A program made the translations under genes and the position numbers. Below, piece by piece: positions 13,975 to 17,160 of a stretch of DNA of 17,160 nt; the first letter of the stretch is position 1, and each line of letters starts with the position of its first letter. Below the pieces are notes generated by a model. It did no database searches, was not told where the DNA came from, and was given only the letters and a program-made list of their open reading frames with translations. The stretch is from Methanobacteriota archaeon (lineage in GTDB: Archaea; Thermoplasmatota; Thermoplasmata; RBG-16-68-12), in the NCBI GenBank assembly GCA_005878995.1, contig VBME01000150.1, positions 1 to 17,160 on the forward strand, written 5' to 3'.

Positions 13975-13998
13975 GCGCCCCGCGTATCGTCGCTCGAC

Positions 13999-14544
13999 AT
14001 GGTCCGCGGGCGGATGACGATCGGCCTCTACAACTCGTATGATTCCGTGCGGTTCGCCGAAGCGCACCGCCGGGCGATCGCACGTGCGGCGCCGGTCGCG
14101 CTCGCGTTCGACGGGAGCCTCGCAACGTTCGGGTTTCCGTACGCAAAAGACCTCCGCACCCCGCAGGAAGTCGCCGTCTGGGTTTCCGGCACGACGAGCA
14201 TAGGGGAGGCCGGGAAATATCTGCGGGAGCTCGCGGACCTCGGCCGGTTCCAGACATTCGGATTCCCCAATCGCGGCTTTCCGCCGCAACTCGGCGAGGT
14301 CGTCGTCACGACGAACCGCCCGGATCCGAAGAAGGCGACCACTGCGGCCTCTCTCGCGGAGATCTTGACCAACGGCAACTCGATTCTCTTGGTCTTCGGT
14401 CTGGGACCGCGAGGGCTCGACGACCGCGAGGTCTATCCTCTCGGCCGCTACCATTTCGACTTGACGGGTCGAGGCCTCTCTCTCGAAACGGCTACTGCGA
14501 TTGGTGCCGCGCCGGCCCTCATCGCGGCGCACTTGCGGGAATGA
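13999..14544 (+). CDS. DUF531 family archaeal protein
   Basis: A 181-residue protein matching the archaeal DUF531 family: the opening TIGLYNSYD, an ALAFDGSLATFGFPY segment, then GEAGKYLRELADLGRF and a C-terminal LLVFGLGPRGL. The family occurs in methanogens and related euryarchaea and has no assigned reaction; the alternating strand-helix pattern and Gly-rich ends suggest a Rossmann-like or SPOUT-like alpha/beta fold, which is inference only. The ATG at 13999 fits leaderless spacing from the shared TATA box. The ATG at 14014, directly before TIGLYNSYD, is the alternative and better matches family starts. Confidence 0.82.
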   Translation: MVRGRMTIGLYNSYDSVRFAEAHRRAIARAAPVALAFDGSLATFGFPYAKDLRTPQEVAVWVSGTTSIGEAGKYLRELADLGRFQTFGFPNRGFPPQLGEVVVTTNRPDPKKATTAASLAEILTNGNSILLVFGLGPRGLDDREVYPLGRYHFDLTGRGLSLETATAIGAAPALIAAHLRE

Positions 14545-14594
14545 CGCCGCCCTGTGTCCTGCGCACCACCGACCTGTCGGGCCCCACCCGAATT

Positions 14595-14602
14595 CTTATA
14601 TA
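14595..14602 (+). promoter_or_regulatory. TATA box of the GTP cyclohydrolase II gene
   Basis: CTTATATA is centred about 30 bases before the ATG at 14629, again leaderless or nearly so. This supports the ATG at 14629 over the upstream extension of the open frame, which would include the TATA box itself. Confidence 0.6.
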
Positions 14603-14628
14603 CGCCGGGACTGTCGGACCCGCCTGCG

Positions 14629-15291
14629 ATGCCCCGCTTCGAAGGAGAGCTGTGCGACAACATCCTCCTCGGGAGCCAGGCGCGGTTGCCGACTCGATAC
14701 GGCCAATTCCGGATTCACGCATTTGTCTGCCCGTTCTCGGGGGAGGAGCACGTCGCGCTCGTCCGGGGCCACGTCGCGGGAAAGCGGGACGTCCTCGTGC
14801 GCCTCCACTCCGAATGCGTGACGGGCGATGTCTTCGGCTCCGAACGGTGCGATTGCGGCCAACAGCTCGACGCAGCGATGAAGCGAATCGGTCGGGCAAC
14901 CGCCGGAGTCCTGCTCTACATGGCCCAGGAAGGGCGAGGGATTGGGATCGCAAACAAGGTGGCCGCATACCACCTCCAGGACCATGGCCTCGACACGGTC
15001 GACGCGAACCGAATCCTCGGATTCCCCGCGGATCTTCGGGACTACAAGTGCGCGGCGTGCATGTTGCGCGTCCTGGGGGTGGCGTCCGTGCGGCTCATGA
15101 CGAACAACCCGGCAAAAATTGAGGAACTGGAAGGCTACGGGGTCCGTGTGTCGAAGCGAATCCCCCTCGAAGCCCCGGTCACAGCGGCGAACGTACGCTA
15201 CTTGCGTTCGAAGAAGGAGCGGCTGCGGCATCTGCTCACGACGCCGACGGTCCGCGCAGTTCGATCGACGCGACGATCGCGTCCGCGGTGA
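14629..15291 (+). CDS. ribA: GTP cyclohydrolase II
   Basis: Converts GTP to 2,5-diamino-6-ribosylamino-4(3H)-pyrimidinone 5'-phosphate, formate and pyrophosphate, the first step of riboflavin synthesis. The 220-residue product has the bacterial-type signature: VRLHSECVTGDVFGSERCDCG with zinc ligands C63, C74 and C76 (same spacing as C54, C65, C67 in E. coli), the MAQEGRGIGIANK substrate loop (98-110), AAYHLQD, PADLRDYK with catalytic-type D135/R137, and LMTNNPAKIEEL. There is no fused DHBP synthase domain. The C-terminal tail (about 203-220, Thr/Arg-rich) is encoded in the 56-base overlap with the convergent biotin carrier gene. Many archaea use an unrelated type III enzyme instead. Confidence 0.94.
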   Translation: MPRFEGELCDNILLGSQARLPTRYGQFRIHAFVCPFSGEEHVALVRGHVAGKRDVLVRLHSECVTGDVFGSERCDCGQQLDAAMKRIGRATAGVLLYMAQEGRGIGIANKVAAYHLQDHGLDTVDANRILGFPADLRDYKCAACMLRVLGVASVRLMTNNPAKIEELEGYGVRVSKRIPLEAPVTAANVRYLRSKKERLRHLLTTPTVRAVRSTRRSRPR

Positions 15292-15742
15292 CCGTCTCGC
15301 CCGCGGCCACTCGGATCTCGCGGACCACGCCATCCCCGGGCGATGGAATCTCATTCTGCATCTTCATCGCCTCGAGGACGATGAGCGTCTGCCCCCGTCG
15401 CACCCCTGCGCCCGGGGTCACGTTCACCCGGACGACCCGCCCCGGCATCGGGGCGCGCACGTCGACGAGGCTCCCCGCTCCGCCTGCGCCCCGGCCCGTC
15501 GTCGGCGCAGTTTCCGAGACCTCCGAAATCCGGAACCGATGAACACCGTCGTCGAGGATTGCGGTTTCCCCCTGGAGCTGCACACGCACTCCCTTCGCCC
15601 CGATGCGGATTTCCATCGTATCGGCCGGAGACCGCGCGCGGACGCGGTAGCGCGCTCCGTCCACCCGAACCTCGAACCCGCCGGCCCGGGGCTCGATTTC
15701 GATGTCCCGTCGCTCACCATCGATTTCGAGGCGGAACCGCAT
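15236..15742 (-). CDS. Biotin carboxyl carrier protein of an acyl-CoA carboxylase
   Basis: Carries the biotin that shuttles carboxyl groups between biotin carboxylase and carboxyltransferase. The 168-residue product starts with a beta-rich segment (FRLEIDGERRDIEIE) like the domain between the two halves of acyl-CoA carboxylase alpha chains, then a Gly/Ala/Thr linker (about 78-92), then a biotinyl domain (APMPGRVVRVNVTPGAGVRRGQ) with biotin-acceptor K127 in EAMKM. The ATG at 15740-15742 has GGGAGG five bases upstream. A longer frame reaching 16093 is a shadow of the biotin carboxylase. It overlaps the carboxylase end by 29 bases and the convergent ribA end by 56 bases. Confidence 0.94.
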   Translation of the reverse strand: MRFRLEIDGERRDIEIEPRAGGFEVRVDGARYRVRARSPADTMEIRIGAKGVRVQLQGETAILDDGVHRFRISEVSETAPTTGRGAGGAGSLVDVRAPMPGRVVRVNVTPGAGVRRGQTLIVLEAMKMQNEIPSPGDGVVREIRVAAGETVTADAIVASIELRGPSAS

Positions 15743-17160
15743 GGCCTCCTCCCGCGAGCTGCGACTGGCGTCCCGCGAGCGCCCATTTCGAGGTCGGAGA
15801 CCGTTCGACGGGGAACGTCGGCCCCATGGAGAGACGGTCCGCGGCAACCAGGGCCGCGGCGATCGCCGCAATCCGTTCCTCCCAAGGCCCGCGGCCTCGA
15901 ATCTTTTCCGCGATCCGCAGGTCCGCGACCATCGTCGTCCAGAGGTCCCCGCGGGTGAACGCGCTCGTCCGAAGGATCGCCCGGTGGAACGGAAGATTCG
16001 TGTGGATGCCGCGAATTTCGAACGCGTCGACGGAGCGCCGCATCTGCTCGATCGCCAGCGTCCGGCTTCGGCGGTGCACAATGAGCTTCGCAACGAGCGG
16101 GTCGTAGAATGGCGGGATCACGGACCCGTCGGTCACGCCGCTGTCCACCCGGACGCCTGGGCCGGACGGCGCGCGGTAGGCGACGATGCGGCCCGGGGAC
16201 GGGAGGAAATTGCGAATCGGGTCTTCCGCGTTCACCCGACACTCGATCGCGTGGCCCCGATGCGCGACCTCGGACGGCGAGACCTCGAGGCCATCCCCCG
16301 CCGCGATCCGAAGCTGCTGTCGGACGAGGTCGACGCCGGTCACGGCCTCGGTGATCGGGTGCTCCACCTGGAGCCTCGCATTCACCTCGTTGAATGTGAA
16401 ACGGCGGTCGTGGAGCAGGAATTCCACCGTGCCGGCGTTCCGATATCGCATCGCCTGAAGCCCGCGGACGGCCACGTCGATGAGGCGCGATCGGAGCGCT
16501 CGCGAGACGGCGGCCGAGGGAGTCTCTTCGACAAGCTTCTGATGACGTCGCTGGACACTGCACTCCCGCTCGACGAACCCGACGGCGCGGCGGGCGTCAA
16601 CGAGGACCTGAATCTCGACGTGTCGCGCACGCTGAAGGAACTTCTCGAGGAAGAGGTCCGGATTCCCGAAGTTCGCCAGCGCGACACCGCGCGCGGCCTC
16701 GAACGCGGGGGCGAGTTCGGACGGTCGATCGACACGGGCCATGCCAATGCCCCCGCCCCCGGCCGTTGCCTTGAAGAGGACCGGATATCCGATCTCCCCG
16801 GCGACGACGTGTGCATCGTCGGGAGACTGGATGACACGGTCAACCCCTTGGGTGACGGGCACTCCCGCGGCAGACATCGTCCGCCTCGCGGCAATCTTGT
16901 CGCCGGAGAGCGCGAGTGCCTCGGCGGGCGGCCCGACGAAGACGAACCCTTCCTCCGCGCACCGCGCCGCGAACGTCGGGTTCTCCGATAGGAACCCATA
17001 ACCGGGATGAATCGCCTCGACGCCGGCCTGGTGGGCCGCGTGGAGGACGTGGGCAATGTTCAGGTAGCTGTCCGCGGGCAGCGGGCCTCCGATCTCCAGG
17101 CTCTCGTCCATGGCCCGGCGATGGAGCGCTCGCCGATCCGCTTCCGAGAAGACGCCCACG
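15714..17160 (-). CDS. Biotin carboxylase subunit of acyl-CoA carboxylase (5' end outside window)
   Basis: ATP-dependent carboxylation of the biotin carrier. About 482 codons are visible; the first visible residues VFSEADRRALH correspond to the segment just after the N-terminal Rossmann start, so roughly 20-25 residues lie beyond the window. Motifs: HPGYGFLSENPTFA, ATP-grasp glycine loop KATAGGGGIGM (130-140), RHVEIQVL (179-186), ERECSVQRRHQKLVEE (197-212) and NARLQVEHPITEAVTGVDLV with catalytic R262 (visible numbering). The end contains KWALAGR, a motif also seen where fused alpha chains continue into the biotin part. The carrier gene follows in another frame. Acetyl-, propionyl- or methylcrotonyl-CoA could be the substrate; no carboxyltransferase is in view. 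Confidence 0.95.
   Translation of the reverse strand, partial: VGVFSEADRRALHRRAMDESLEIGGPLPADSYLNIAHVLHAAHQAGVEAIHPGYGFLSENPTFAARCAEEGFVFVGPPAEALALSGDKIAARRTMSAAGVPVTQGVDRVIQSPDDAHVVAGEIGYPVLFKATAGGGGIGMARVDRPSELAPAFEAARGVALANFGNPDLFLEKFLQRARHVEIQVLVDARRAVGFVERECSVQRRHQKLVEETPSAAVSRALRSRLIDVAVRGLQAMRYRNAGTVEFLLHDRRFTFNEVNARLQVEHPITEAVTGVDLVRQQLRIAAGDGLEVSPSEVAHRGHAIECRVNAEDPIRNFLPSPGRIVAYRAPSGPGVRVDSGVTDGSVIPPFYDPLVAKLIVHRRSRTLAIEQMRRSVDAFEIRGIHTNLPFHRAILRTSAFTRGDLWTTMVADLRIAEKIRGRGPWEERIAAIAAALVAADRLSMGPTFPVERSPTSKWALAGRQSQLAGGGHAVPPRNRW

Noticed and set aside
15702..16991. A 429-codon open frame on the plus strand opposite biotin carboxylase
   Set aside because: It is antisense to a clearly conserved enzyme, is extremely Arg/Asp/Gly-rich and has no recognisable motif; long shadow frames are expected at this GC content.
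1..17160. CRISPR arrays, insertion sequences, integrase or phage genes, toxin-antitoxin or restriction genes
   Set aside because: I searched for spaced direct repeats, transposase-like motifs and defence genes and saw none; all sizeable frames are accounted for by housekeeping, transport or unknown archaeal genes.

Overview
The window is 17 kb of GC-rich archaeal chromosome, densely packed with short intergenic gaps. Archaeal markers are ribosomal protein uS2, RNA polymerase subunit RpoK, TiaS (agmatidine synthesis on tRNA-Ile2), deoxyhypusine synthase and a DUF531 protein. Most start regions carry a TATA-like box about 27-35 bases upstream of the first codon, as expected for leaderless or near-leaderless archaeal transcripts. 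The gene content and high GC fit an uncultured euryarchaeal lineage, most likely Thermoplasmatota. That placement is inference, because no rRNA gene is present.

Layout. Bases 14-2017 (minus) hold rpoK-eno-rpsB, the tail of the classic archaeal rpoN-rpoK-eno-rpsB cluster, with overlapping reading frames and a palindrome in the rpoK promoter. Bases 2097-2570 (minus) encode a small four-helix membrane protein, divergent from a 48-residue DUF5679 zinc-ribbon protein at 2706-2852. Bases 2941-4272 encode a class III PLP aminotransferase with an unusual four-cysteine insert. Bases 4345-8082 encode a polar-amino-acid ABC importer: membrane-anchored binding protein, permease, ATPase and a second permease. 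The last permease runs 165 bases into the 3' end of the convergent tiaS gene (7918-9207, minus). Bases 9291-9731 (plus) encode a small conserved protein of uncertain function. Its stop codon abuts the stop codon of a 730-residue protein on the minus strand (9732-11924): zinc ribbon, long coiled coil and a RecA/KaiC-like domain whose Walker motifs are degenerate. Divergent from it are a 71-residue protein (12149-12364) and deoxyhypusine synthase (12407-13459). A dual-specificity phosphatase (13469-13939, minus) and a DUF531 protein (13999-14544, plus) share a 59-base divergent promoter region. Bacterial-type GTP cyclohydrolase II (14629-15291, plus) overlaps, tail to tail, a biotin carboxyl carrier protein (15236-15742, minus). 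The carrier gene follows and overlaps a biotin carboxylase that runs off the window end (15714-17160, minus).

Functional picture. The organism looks heterotrophic: amino-acid import next to an aminotransferase, enolase for glycolysis or gluconeogenesis, and a biotin-dependent acyl-CoA carboxylase. The rest is core information processing (transcription, ribosome, tRNA and aIF5A modification). There is no rRNA, tRNA, CRISPR array, insertion sequence or phage gene, and no gene-free stretch over 300 bases; the largest gap is 11925-12148, described under its promoter entries. The least explained element is the zinc-ribbon/coiled-coil/pseudo-ATPase protein. The next most interesting signals are promoter-associated palindromes and deep convergent overlaps.
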